Shown in pieces: positions 16,554 to 24,434 of a DNA stretch of 32,830 bases; position 1 is the stretch's first letter, and each line of letters begins with the position of its first letter. The stretch is from Gammaproteobacteria bacterium (lineage in GTDB: Bacteria; Pseudomonadota; Gammaproteobacteria; Chromatiales; Chromatiaceae): positions 1 to 32,830 of the forward strand of contig JAAGZL010000021.1 in assembly GCA_024206335.1 (NCBI GenBank), read 5' to 3'. The notes below the pieces were generated by a model. The model was not told where the DNA came from. It saw only the letters and a program-made list of their open reading frames with translations, and did no database searches. The position numbers were made by a program, and so were the translations under genes.

Positions 16554-17297
16554 GTGCAAGTGGTAAAAAACCTATTAAAAAACCTTCTAACATCACTCCT
16601 GGAGAGCCTGCGTGATCTAGCCCCAATCCTGGCAGTAATCACCTTCTTCCAGCTGTTTATCCTCCATGAGCAGATACCGGATCTACTTGGTCTTATGGGG
16701 GGCATGTTCCTGGTTGCCATCGGCCTTACACTCTTTGTGTATGGACTCAGAATTGGGCTTTTCCCCGTTGGTGAATCCATGGCCCACAGCTTTGCCAGCA
16801 AGGGCAGTCTGTTCTGGATATTGATATTTGCCTTTGCCCTGGGTTTTGGCACCACGGTGGCTGAGCCCGCCCTGATTGCCGTGGCCGACAAGGCGGCCGA
16901 GATCGCAGCGGGCGGAGGCATAATTACACAGAGCGCAGAATCCACCCAAAACTATGCTGACGGACTCAGACTTACAGTGGCCTTCTCTGTTGGGCTGGCC
17001 ATAATGATCGGTGTACTGAGGATCATCAGAGGCTGGCCGATCCAATACCTGATCATCGGCGGCTACGTCTGCGTGGTGATAATGACCGCGTTTGCACCAC
17101 CCTGGATCATCGGCATTGCCTATGATTCAGGCGGAGTCACCACATCTACCATAACCGTGCCGCTGGTAACCGCACTTGGAGTTGGGCTCGCCACCAGTAT
17201 TCGTGGCCGCAACCCCATGACTGATGGCTTTGGCCTGATCGCATTTGCCTCACTTACACCCATGATATTCGTCATGGGTTACGGGATGCTGTTATGA
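16554..17297 (+). CDS. DUF1538 membrane protein, first half-transporter
   Basis: This 247-residue integral membrane protein has about six hydrophobic helices. Two family hallmarks are clear: [20 protein letters not shown] in the middle and [17 protein letters not shown] near the end, followed by [17 protein letters not shown]. The buried Glu and the Asp-Ser-Gly-Gly-Val-Thr-Thr-Ser-Thr segment suggest ion or solute binding in a transporter. The GTG start has AAAGGG 8 bases upstream. Its stop overlaps the next DUF1538 start (ATGA), so a heterodimer of the two halves is likely; elsewhere the family also occurs as one double-length protein (from memory). The substrate is unknown. Confidence 0.88.
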   Translation: MQVVKNLLKNLLTSLLESLRDLAPILAVITFFQLFILHEQIPDLLGLMGGMFLVAIGLTLFVYGLRIGLFPVGESMAHSFASKGSLFWILIFAFALGFGTTVAEPALIAVADKAAEIAAGGGIITQSAESTQNYADGLRLTVAFSVGLAIMIGVLRIIRGWPIQYLIIGGYVCVVIMTAFAPPWIIGIAYDSGGVTTSTITVPLVTALGVGLATSIRGRNPMTDGFGLIAFASLTPMIFVMGYGMLL

Positions 17298-18079
17298 GTT
17301 CAGTTATTATGAATTTTCTGCACAGCCTGGCCACCACCGCCCGCGATGTGATCCCAATCGCCCTAATCCTATTTGGCTTTCAGTTCTTTGTACTACGACG
17401 CAAGATGCCAAATCTTGGCACGGTCGTAGTGGGCCTCATCCTGGTGCTACTGGGAATGACCTTTTTTCTGCAAGGACTGGAACAGGCGTTGTTCCCACTG
17501 GGCGAACTGATGGCAAAGCAGCTCACCGCACCGGAGTTTCTAGGCCTAAGCGACACCGATGGCGAACCGCACTACTTCTGGCTGTATGTATTCGCCGCCT
17601 CTATCGGCTTCTCCACCACCATCGCTGAACCCGCCCTGATTGCAGTAGCCATCAAGGCAAATGAGGTCTCCAGTGGAGCGGTCAGCACCTGGGGTCTGCG
17701 CATTGCAGTTGCCATAGGAGTGGCCTTTGGGATCACCCTTGGCACCTACCGCATCATCACCGGCACCCCGGTACACTACTACATCATTGCCGGGTACATA
17801 CTGGTGGTAATCCAGACCATTTTTTGCCCCAAGGCGATAATTGCTCTGGCCTATGACTCAGGCGGGGTAACCACATCCACCGTTACAGTACCTCTGGTCG
17901 CAGCACTGGGTCTCGGCCTGTCATCCAGCATTCCCGGGCGCAATCCATTGCTGGACGGATTTGGCCTGATAGCCTTTGCCAGCCTATTCCCAATCATGAC
18001 CGTTATGGGCTATGCCCAGTTAAGTGATTGGCAAGCAAAACGCATCCACAAGGCAAAATCAAAACGTTATGGGAGATAG
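17294..18079 (+). CDS. DUF1538 membrane protein, second half-transporter
   Basis: This 261-residue paralogue of the preceding gene shares the same two motifs, here [20 protein letters not shown] and [17 protein letters not shown], then [17 protein letters not shown]. It has about six transmembrane segments and a short basic cytoplasmic tail ([13 protein letters not shown]). The two proteins differ mainly in the loop before the first motif, where this one has [11 protein letters not shown]. Translation is coupled to the first half by a 4-bp overlap, and the PII-like gene begins 2 bp after the stop. The layout supports a regulated two-subunit transporter in the inner membrane. Confidence 0.88.
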   Translation: MSSVIMNFLHSLATTARDVIPIALILFGFQFFVLRRKMPNLGTVVVGLILVLLGMTFFLQGLEQALFPLGELMAKQLTAPEFLGLSDTDGEPHYFWLYVFAASIGFSTTIAEPALIAVAIKANEVSSGAVSTWGLRIAVAIGVAFGITLGTYRIITGTPVHYYIIAGYILVVIQTIFCPKAIIALAYDSGGVTTSTVTVPLVAALGLGLSSSIPGRNPLLDGFGLIAFASLFPIMTVMGYAQLSDWQAKRIHKAKSKRYGR

Positions 18080-18081
18080 CC

Positions 18082-18432
18082 ATGCATTTCAAACTAATAA
18101 TCGCTCTGGTTGAAGACAACAAAACAGAATCTGTGCTAGAAGCAGCACGTGAGGCTGGTGCAACCGGATCCACTGTCATCAACCAAGCGCACGGTGAAGG
18201 TGTTGAGAAGAACAAGACATTCTTTGGCCTCAATCTTGAAACCCAGCGTGATGCAATCCTGTTTCTGGTAGAGGAACATTTGAGCCGCCAGATCCTGGAG
18301 ACCATTGCCGATATTGGCGAGTTCGAAGTAAAACCTGGCACAGGCATTGCCTTCCAGATTGACGTACAGGATGCCGTTGGTGTCAGACATCAGATAGAAC
18401 AGTTAGCTAGCATTGTGGAGGAAGAGCTGTGA
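18082..18432 (+). CDS. PII-like signalling protein
   Basis: This 116-residue protein has the PII fold signature. It begins HFKLIIALVEDNKTESVLEAA (beta1-alpha1), then GATGSTVINQAHGEG leading to the T-loop, a short T-loop-like EKNKTFFGLN segment, and a B-loop KPGTGIAFQIDV resembling the ATP-binding G-x-G-K-I-F turn. The T-loop lacks the uridylylated Tyr of GlnB/GlnK, so it is not a classic nitrogen PII protein. PII-like proteins beside transporters, such as SbtB and PstA, bind adenine nucleotides and gate or inform the partner. Here the partner is presumably the DUF1538 pair. The ATG follows a GGGAGAT site; the stop overlaps the CBS start by 4 bp. Confidence 0.85.
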   Translation: MHFKLIIALVEDNKTESVLEAAREAGATGSTVINQAHGEGVEKNKTFFGLNLETQRDAILFLVEEHLSRQILETIADIGEFEVKPGTGIAFQIDVQDAVGVRHQIEQLASIVEEEL

Positions 18433-18830
18433 GCGAAAAGAAACCTATCCTGGTCCAGGATGTAATGAAGAAAAGATTCGACATGGTGGATGGCATGGCC
18501 ACGGTTGAGCACGCCCTCAACACCATGAAACATCTTGAAACCAAATCGTTGATCGTTAACAAACGCCACGACAATGACGAATACGGCATGGTCACCCTGT
18601 CTGACATTGCCCGCCAGGTTCTGGCTGAGGATCGCCCACCGGAACGGGTTAACATCTATGAGATCATGTCCAAGCCGGTAATAACCGTAGGGCCCAACAT
18701 GGACATTCGTTACTGCGCACGCCTGTTCTCACGTTTTAATCTGTCGCGTGCCCCGGTGGTGGAGAACGGCCTGGTTATCGGCTTTATCAGCTATACCGAC
18801 ATGGTGGTGAAGGGGCTGCGCACTTCATGA
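18429..18830 (+). CDS. Two-CBS-domain protein
   Basis: The 133-residue protein consists of a CBS pair. The first CBS motif runs from VQDVMKKRFDMVDG through GMVTLSDIARQVL, the second from IYEIMSKPVITVGPN through GFISYTDMVVKG. CBS pairs form Bateman modules that bind AMP, ATP or related nucleotides and regulate enzymes and transporters. There is no attached effector domain, so it must act in trans. Its GTG start overlaps the PII-like stop and its stop overlaps ampD by 4 bp (ATGA), so it is translated together with both. Regulation of the DUF1538 transporter alongside the PII-like protein is the natural inference. Confidence 0.9.
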   Translation: MSEKKPILVQDVMKKRFDMVDGMATVEHALNTMKHLETKSLIVNKRHDNDEYGMVTLSDIARQVLAEDRPPERVNIYEIMSKPVITVGPNMDIRYCARLFSRFNLSRAPVVENGLVIGFISYTDMVVKGLRTS

Positions 18831-19381
18831 GCAGCGATTCCGCTGGAATCCTGCCGGACGCTACCCAGAGAAACTCCCCCAATCAGGACGCAAGGCCTGA
18901 AGGGGTAGTTGTTGACCTGCTGGTGATCCACAACATCAGTCTACCACCAGGCGAGTTTGGGGGACCCTGGATAGATGATCTATTCCTGAACCGGTTAGAC
19001 CCGGACAGCCACCCCTACTTTGCCAAAATTGCGGCCCGCCGGGTCTCCTCTCACCTGCTGATCCGGCGCGACGGCAAGCTGCTGCAGTATGTGCCACTAC
19101 ATCGGCGTGCCTGGCATGCGGGGGCCTCCAGCTTCAACGGCCGGGAGTGTTGTAACGACTACTCCATAGGGATCGAACTAGAGGGTGACGACCACAGCAG
19201 CTTCACCGGGCCCCAGTACTCAACCCTGGCCCGGGCCACTAAACAGATCATCGCACTCTTCCCCGCCATCACCCCAGAGCGGATAACCGGCCACTGCGAC
19301 ATCGCCCCGGGACGCAAGACAGATCCCGGCCCAAGATTCGACTGGAACCACTACCAGCAGCTACTGAAAACCCATCCCTGA
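18827..19381 (+). CDS. ampD: 1,6-anhydro-N-acetylmuramyl-L-alanine amidase
   Basis: This 184-residue cytoplasmic Zn amidase cleaves the anhydromuramyl-peptide bond in cell-wall recycling and thereby sets the AmpR signal in species with inducible beta-lactamase. Zn ligands are seen as His35 in VIHNISLPPGEFGG, and the His and Asp of GHCDIAPGRKTDPGP. FNGRECCNDYSIGIELEG is the substrate groove and the RAWHAGAS segment is typical. No signal peptide is present, as expected for AmpD rather than a periplasmic homologue. It overlaps the CBS gene by 4 bp, an unusual coupling. Confidence 0.95.
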   Translation: MSSDSAGILPDATQRNSPNQDARPEGVVVDLLVIHNISLPPGEFGGPWIDDLFLNRLDPDSHPYFAKIAARRVSSHLLIRRDGKLLQYVPLHRRAWHAGASSFNGRECCNDYSIGIELEGDDHSSFTGPQYSTLARATKQIIALFPAITPERITGHCDIAPGRKTDPGPRFDWNHYQQLLKTHP

Positions 19382-19467
19382 CTACCTGCCCCCCAACCGG
19401 GTCATTTCTCACCAAACCAACACATATCCCAGCCAGTTTTCTATCACCCGGCGTTTATCCATAGACA

Positions 19468-19483
19468 AACACCCTAGGGTGTT
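19468..19483. promoter_or_regulatory. Perfect 16-bp palindrome, probable operator of ampE
   Basis: AACACCCTAGGGTGTT is a perfect palindrome whose centre is 22 bases upstream of a TATAAT box, so it covers the expected -35 position. A repressor bound here would block the promoter. No regulator gene is adjacent. Confidence 0.5.
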
Positions 19484-19497
19484 CTACTTTGCCGGGT

Positions 19498-19503
19498 TAT
19501 AAT
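19498..19503 (+). promoter_or_regulatory. -10 box of ampE
   Basis: A perfect TATAAT lies 38 bases upstream of the ampE ATG, in the 160-bp gap after ampD. No good -35 accompanies it; the position is occupied by the palindrome. Confidence 0.5.
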
Positions 19504-19541
19504 CTGAACATCGTGCACAACAGCCTAGCGGAAATAACGAC

Positions 19542-20435
19542 ATGACATTTATCATCATAGCCCTCTGCCTGTTTGCGGAACACCTCCTGCTGGAACAGGA
19601 GAACTACCGCCGACCCGACTGGTTTCGACGCTATATCACCTGGTCACAGCAACTGCCATGGGGTGAATGGATGAGCGAGAGCATTGCCGGCATCCTGGCC
19701 ATACTGGCCCCGCTCCTGCTGGCCGTGGGCCTGCTGCAAGCCATGATCGATGACATCATGGGGGGAATCCCGGAACTACTATTCGCCAGCACAGTGCTGT
19801 TGTTCTGTCTGGGGCCGCGCAATCTGCACCATCAGGTTCACAACTTCGTCGACGCCTGGGAAGAAGAGGATAAGGAGAAGGCGAGACTTGCCGGTAGTGA
19901 ATTTTGTAACAACACCGTGGCGCAGACCGACTCCTCTTATGCCGCTGCCATCGCCAACGGCATCCTGCAGCAGGGGTATATCAGAACCTTCAGCGTCATA
20001 TTCTGGTTCATCATCCTGGGCCCCATCGGCGCGGTACTCTACCGCTCCTGCCACACCCTGAAGCAAACTCTGCCTGGAATAAATGACTTGGGGATAGAGT
20101 TCAAGGGCGGCGTAGACCGCCTACTGGAGATACTGGACTGGCTACCCGCACGCATCACCGCCTTCACCTATGCTCTGAGTGGCAACTTCCACGACGCCAC
20201 CCATGAGTGGTGGAATTTCCACGACGGTAGTGACCAGGACGGAGGCAAAAGCGCCGCACAGATCCTAGCCCGGGCCGGAAGTGGCGCCCTGGGGATTGAT
20301 GACGACCATTTGGATGAGGAGAACCCACTAAGTCCATCCATCACAGGCGAGATGGCACGGGCCATGGTGCTTAGATCGACAACTATCTGGGTCGGCCTGC
20401 TGGCACTGATCACCATTACCAGCTGGGTAAGTTAG
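19542..20435 (+). CDS. ampE: AmpE inner-membrane protein
   Basis: This 297-residue membrane protein matches AmpE, related to the CbiB/CobD fold. Features are the N-terminal helix TFIIIALCLFAEHLLLEQE, the early motif RPDWFRRY, hydrophobic helices around ILAILAPLLLAVGLL and LLFASTVLLFCLGPRNLH, and conserved ANGILQQGYIRTFSVIFWF and a final helix. It usually follows ampD and has been proposed as a sensor or nucleotide-binding membrane partner in beta-lactamase induction, although its role is unsettled. Here it is separated from ampD by 160 bp containing its own probable promoter. Confidence 0.9.
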   Translation: MTFIIIALCLFAEHLLLEQENYRRPDWFRRYITWSQQLPWGEWMSESIAGILAILAPLLLAVGLLQAMIDDIMGGIPELLFASTVLLFCLGPRNLHHQVHNFVDAWEEEDKEKARLAGSEFCNNTVAQTDSSYAAAIANGILQQGYIRTFSVIFWFIILGPIGAVLYRSCHTLKQTLPGINDLGIEFKGGVDRLLEILDWLPARITAFTYALSGNFHDATHEWWNFHDGSDQDGGKSAAQILARAGSGALGIDDDHLDEENPLSPSITGEMARAMVLRSTTIWVGLLALITITSWVS

Positions 20436-20456
20436 TGCAGTATTTCATACCACCAG

Positions 20457-21212
20457 TTACCCCATGACAAACTGAGCGACCAGGAGAGAGGCCATCAGTA
20501 GTAGCAGTTTTCTCAATATACCCTGGTATTGGTCTGAATTAATCCGGTCACACACTGCCCTACCCAGCAACAGCGCCACAACGGCCAGAACCATCCCTGG
20601 AATGACCACCGTCACCAGACCAACATCAATCAGACCAGCGCCATAAAACACCCCGACCTGGGTCGCCTTACCACTCAGAAAACAGAGATTAAAGGTTTGG
20701 ATCATTACCGTCCTAGCCAGGCCCAGCTCCAGGGTGAAGATCATCAATACCGGCACCATTACATTCACTGAGCCGCCAAATACGCCGGCAATCAACCCAA
20801 ACAGCAACATGGACAGAAACCGGTGACGCTCTATCCAGCCCATATTTATCCGCCCCATCCAGGGCAGCCCAAGATAGAGCAGGATAATAGCCGCCAGCAC
20901 CAGGCGGAATGGGGCCGGGTCAGAAACCACCAACAGATTCGCCCCCAGCAGACCGCCGACGGCAGCAAACAGCGCCAGGGGCCAGAAGCGCCCGATACTG
21001 CTACGCCAGTCACCACCCTGGTAGATACTCAACAGGTTTACCGCAATAGTGGGGAACAGGGTAATGAGTACCGCACTCTGCACATCCATGAACAGAGAGA
21101 GCAACGGTGTCGCAATCATGGGAAAGCCGAGACCAAAAACCCCATGGATAAATCCGGCCAGGGCCAGGATGGAGCTAATCAGAACCAGGTCAACTAGAGA
21201 GAGATCAAACAA
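20457..21212 (-). CDS. TauE/SafE family sulfite or organosulfonate exporter
   Basis: This about 251-residue membrane protein has eight or so hydrophobic helices and the TauE/SafE signatures LALAGFIHGVFGLGFPMIATPLL near the start and GLIAGVFGGSVNVMVPVLMIF in the second repeat. The family exports small sulfur-containing anions such as sulfite or sulfoacetate. The open frame runs to 21242, but the TTG at 21212 has AGAGGA six bases upstream, and the protein then starts MFDLSLVDLVL, so I prefer it. It lies 123 bp downstream of the SLC13 permease on the same strand, suggesting joint handling of sulfur anions. Confidence 0.88.
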   Translation of the reverse strand: MFDLSLVDLVLISSILALAGFIHGVFGLGFPMIATPLLSLFMDVQSAVLITLFPTIAVNLLSIYQGGDWRSSIGRFWPLALFAAVGGLLGANLLVVSDPAPFRLVLAAIILLYLGLPWMGRINMGWIERHRFLSMLLFGLIAGVFGGSVNVMVPVLMIFTLELGLARTVMIQTFNLCFLSGKATQVGVFYGAGLIDVGLVTVVIPGMVLAVVALLLGRAVCDRINSDQYQGILRKLLLLMASLLVAQFVMG

Positions 21213-21335
21213 TGGTATTCCTCTAACATTGATTAACCACAAAGAGCGCTAAGGTTGCAATGTCGACAATTCATCCCCACAAGGCTGTCTTCGTACCCTT
21301 CGCCCCTCTGGCGGTTCATTTTTCGAGCAATCAAT

Positions 21336-23114
21336 CTACAACGGCCACACCCAGAGAATCATCGGGATGGAGACCAGGACCACCAATATCTCCAACGGCA
21401 GACCCATGCGCCAGTAGTCCCCAAACCGGTAGCCACCCGGCCCCATGATCAGGGTGTTGTTCTTATGCCCAATAGGGGTGAGAAAGGCGCAGGAGGCAGC
21501 CACTGCTACCGTCATCAGAAAGGGGTCTGGGTTTACCTGCAACCGGCTCGCAATATCCACCGCAATGGGTGCAGCGATGATTGCGGTGGCCGTGTTGTTC
21601 ATCACATCAGAAAGGGTCATGGTGACCACCATGAGCAGGGCCAGCACAAACACCGGGGAGTGGCCCTGTGATATATCGGTAACCATCCCCGCAATCAGAC
21701 CGGTGCCACCGCTGGCCTCCAGGGCGGAACCGATGGGGATCATGGAGCCAAGCAGCACAATCACCGGCCACTCAATGGAGTCGTATACCTGCCGTGGCGG
21801 GATGATGTTAAACATGGCGTACAGTGCCACCACCCCGGCCAGGGCGATGGGCAGATAGATCATACCGAAAGACGCCAAGGCAATGGCAGTGGCAAACAGA
21901 CCAACCGCCAGCCACGCCTTATGCCTCTGGATCAACTCCAGACCACGTTCCGCCAACGGCAGCGTCCCCAGCCAGCGACTGATCGCCTGCAGACGCTGCC
22001 TGGGACCATGCAGCAACAACACATCACCCGCCTTGATATTCAGCTTACGTACCCGCTCCCGGAACTGACGTCCCTGACGGGAGACCCCCAGCAGGGTGAC
22101 GTTGTGCCGATACTGCAGACGCAGGGCATGTGCTGAGCGATGCTCGATGCGTGCACCCTGCGGCACCACCACCTCCAACAACGACATATCCTCATTATCC
22201 AGCAGGCCGGTCTCCGCCTCATCTTGGCGAAAATCTAGCTTGAGCAGACCCACAAACCGATCCAACGCCTCCGGCGCCGACTCTACCACCAGCAGATCCT
22301 TCTCCTTGATCTCGGTCCATCTGGCCTGCCCCGGCAGACGCACACCACGCCGCACCAGACCAACCACCATGATGTCACTCTCCTCTGCCATCTGATCCAG
22401 ATCCCGCACCCTCTGGCCAATTGCAGGTGAACCCTCCGGCACATGCAGCTCCGCCATGTAGTTCCCGGTCTCCATCAGATCTCTGGTGGCGTCATGCTCT
22501 CTGCGACTGGCTGGGATCAGACGCCAGCCGATGGTGGCAACAAATATCACCCCGGCAACGGCACAGGCCAGACCCACCGGGGCAAAATCAAACATGGTGA
22601 AACTGCTACCCACCGCCTGCTGTCGGAACTCGGCAATGATGATATTTGGCGGCGTCCCTATCAACGTAATCATCCCACCCAGGATCGAGGCAAAAGAGAG
22701 AGGCATCAAGGTCAGTGCCGGACTACGTTTGGCCTTGGCCGCCGCCTGTATATCTACCGGCATCAACAGGGCCAGGGCGGCAACATTATTCATCACCGCA
22801 GACAACACCGCAGATATACCGGCCATCGCAGCAATATGCGACTGAAGGGAGCGGGAGAAACGTCCTACCTGCTGCGCCACCACCTCGATCACCCCGGAAC
22901 TGGAGAGACCACGACTGATGATCAACACCAGAGCGATGATGATGGTGGCCGGATGCCCAAAACCAGAGAAGGCCTGGTCCTTGGGGATAACCCCGGTGAC
23001 CAACGCAATAATCAGGGCCACAAAGGCCACCAGGTCGTACCGCAGCCGCCCCCAGATCAGGAACACAAAAACAAAAAATAGAAGTACAAACAGGATGGTC
23101 TGGTCTGTGGTCAT
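21336..23114 (-). CDS. SLC13 family permease with central TrkA-C domains
   Basis: This 592-residue protein has two membrane blocks separated by a soluble segment of about 200 residues. The N-terminal helices carry ALVLIISRGLSSSGV and SAVMNNVAALALLMPV; the C-terminal block has the repeated VMNNTATAIIAAPIAV, with the Asn-Asn-Thr/Val-Ala hairpin motifs of SLC13/DASS transporters, and AVAASCAFLTPIGHKNN. The middle (about 210-380) has two RCK/TrkA-C domains (EGSPAIGQRVRDLD; LLEVVVPQGARIEHRSA). This layout is common for sulfate or dicarboxylate uptake systems. With the neighbouring TauE protein a sulfur anion is likely, but the substrate is inference. Confidence 0.9.
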   Translation of the reverse strand: MTTDQTILFVLLFFVFVFLIWGRLRYDLVAFVALIIALVTGVIPKDQAFSGFGHPATIIIALVLIISRGLSSSGVIEVVAQQVGRFSRSLQSHIAAMAGISAVLSAVMNNVAALALLMPVDIQAAAKAKRSPALTLMPLSFASILGGMITLIGTPPNIIIAEFRQQAVGSSFTMFDFAPVGLACAVAGVIFVATIGWRLIPASRREHDATRDLMETGNYMAELHVPEGSPAIGQRVRDLDQMAEESDIMVVGLVRRGVRLPGQARWTEIKEKDLLVVESAPEALDRFVGLLKLDFRQDEAETGLLDNEDMSLLEVVVPQGARIEHRSAHALRLQYRHNVTLLGVSRQGRQFRERVRKLNIKAGDVLLLHGPRQRLQAISRWLGTLPLAERGLELIQRHKAWLAVGLFATAIALASFGMIYLPIALAGVVALYAMFNIIPPRQVYDSIEWPVIVLLGSMIPIGSALEASGGTGLIAGMVTDISQGHSPVFVLALLMVVTMTLSDVMNNTATAIIAAPIAVDIASRLQVNPDPFLMTVAVAASCAFLTPIGHKNNTLIMGPGGYRFGDYWRMGLPLEILVVLVSIPMILWVWPL

Positions 23115-23613
23115 ATTATTCCATTACGGTTTATTATATTTACATCTATCGGGCAGGCTTTGAACAGTCACATATCAGCCAAGCTTACCCCAGTGCGCAG
23201 CTGTAGGCCATCCGCACAACCGCCAAGTCAATTCCATCATACTGCTATGGATTGTAACTTAATGTGGTGTTTTGAACGTTGAAATATAACAGTGCATCTG
23301 GTTGATTTGCCGTTTTAACACAACAAACCACCCAGATGAGATACATCCCAATAAGGCAGTGAACTGATCTATCAATGGCTGCAACAGTCACCATCAAACA
23401 ATTTGATTATGACTACCGAAAATCTCAGCTGTTGATCAACTTGACGCAACAATTGCGCACGCAATCGCTGATGATATCATCACCATCAAATCCGGCATCC
23501 TATAGTGGTTATTGCTGTATCTAAATGATATTGGCGAGTGATGCTGGCGTGAAAAACCGCGCATACTCAATGATCATAACCTCAAAACATACCTCATCTG
23601 AGGTTCATGCTTA
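23115..23613. other. AT-rich intergenic region of 499 bases
   Basis: No supportable gene is seen between the SLC13 start and the cytochrome c end. The composition shifts to AT-rich here and stays so to the right end of the window. Short plus-strand frames lack ribosome-binding sites and family features. It may contain decayed DNA from insertion events. Confidence 0.45.
23591..23604 (-). terminator. Possible terminator of the cytochrome c gene
   Basis: ACCTC and GAGGT form a 5-bp stem with a 4-base loop just past the cytochrome c stop; read on the minus strand it is followed by ATGTTTT. The stem is short, so the call is weak. Confidence 0.3.
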
Positions 23614-24015
23614 CTACTTTAGACTCTTTATAAATGCGATAAGAAAGTCCTGTTCTGCCACATCCGTAATCGCAACGTGCCGCATACGGGTGTTAGGCAC
23701 TAGTTTCTCATTATTTTCCACCCATTTTCTAATATTCTCTTCGGTCCAGACCAATTTTGATTTCTGCATGGCATTTGAATAGACATAGCGCGCCAATGTT
23801 CCAGCAGGGCGACCTACGACACCGACCAGGGACGGTCCAAACGAGTTAACTGCTGGATCTAGTGAGTGACAGGCCCTGCAGCGATGCATGAAGGTAGCCT
23901 TCCCTGCTGCTCGCATTGCATCCTGGACCGACATGGAACTCTCAGCAGAGGCAGTTGTTGATAACAATATTGTACTGCCGATTAACATCATGAAAAGTAT
24001 GAACTTGATTTTCAT
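23614..24015 (-). CDS. Periplasmic class I cytochrome c
   Basis: This 133-residue protein has a signal peptide cleaved after about residue 24 (TASA/ESSM). It carries a single haem c site CRACH at 46-50. The FGPSLVGVVGRPAG segment after the haem and the Met in PNTRMRHVA, the likely distal ligand, are typical of class I cytochromes that accept electrons from quinoprotein dehydrogenases or pass them to oxidases. AAGG precedes the ATG. It lies next to the ABC/beta-propeller set, so a role as electron acceptor of a PQQ alcohol dehydrogenase is likely, but the enzyme itself is missing here. Confidence 0.88.
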   Translation of the reverse strand: MKIKFILFMMLIGSTILLSTTASAESSMSVQDAMRAAGKATFMHRCRACHSLDPAVNSFGPSLVGVVGRPAGTLARYVYSNAMQKSKLVWTEENIRKWVENNEKLVPNTRMRHVAITDVAEQDFLIAFIKSLK

Positions 24016-24434
24016 TATTTGACAACCTTAAAGTGAAATAACTCATGAATATTTATATGTTTCTTGCCAAATTGCCTCAATAAGACTTAAGTATGAACAA
24101 GTGACCGCTACGGCATGAAAGATGTTTATAGGTGCCGAAAATTATTATTCTGTTGTATGAGCGCATGTTTTGCCTACATGATACCCGCAAAGGCTTTTTT
24201 TGCTTATCACTATCAACAGAACGGTCATAACTGTGTTTATTGTCCATTTCATCACCTATCGAAAAGAGGGGGTTACAAACGAATCCCAAAAAACATCAAG
24301 ACGAAATATGCAATCGTGTGATCATGTGGGCCAGACCATCACAAGGTACACAGCTTTAGTTGCATTATTATTTCAGCAACCATTTCTAGCAGCACCGAAT
24401 CATTGAAACACAGACGAAAAATGGAGTAGATTGA
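24016..24434. other. Non-coding gap between cytochrome c and ABC permease
   Basis: These 419 bases are AT-rich. Two overlapping open frames of about 70 codons on opposite strands (24077-24289 and 24115-24321) show no recognisable family. The cytochrome c promoter is expected here. No terminator for the ABC operon is clear. Confidence 0.45.

Noticed and set aside
22443-23081. 212-codon frame antisense to the SLC13 permease
   Set aside because: His-, Gln- and Arg-rich shadow of membrane-helix codons with no ribosome-binding site.
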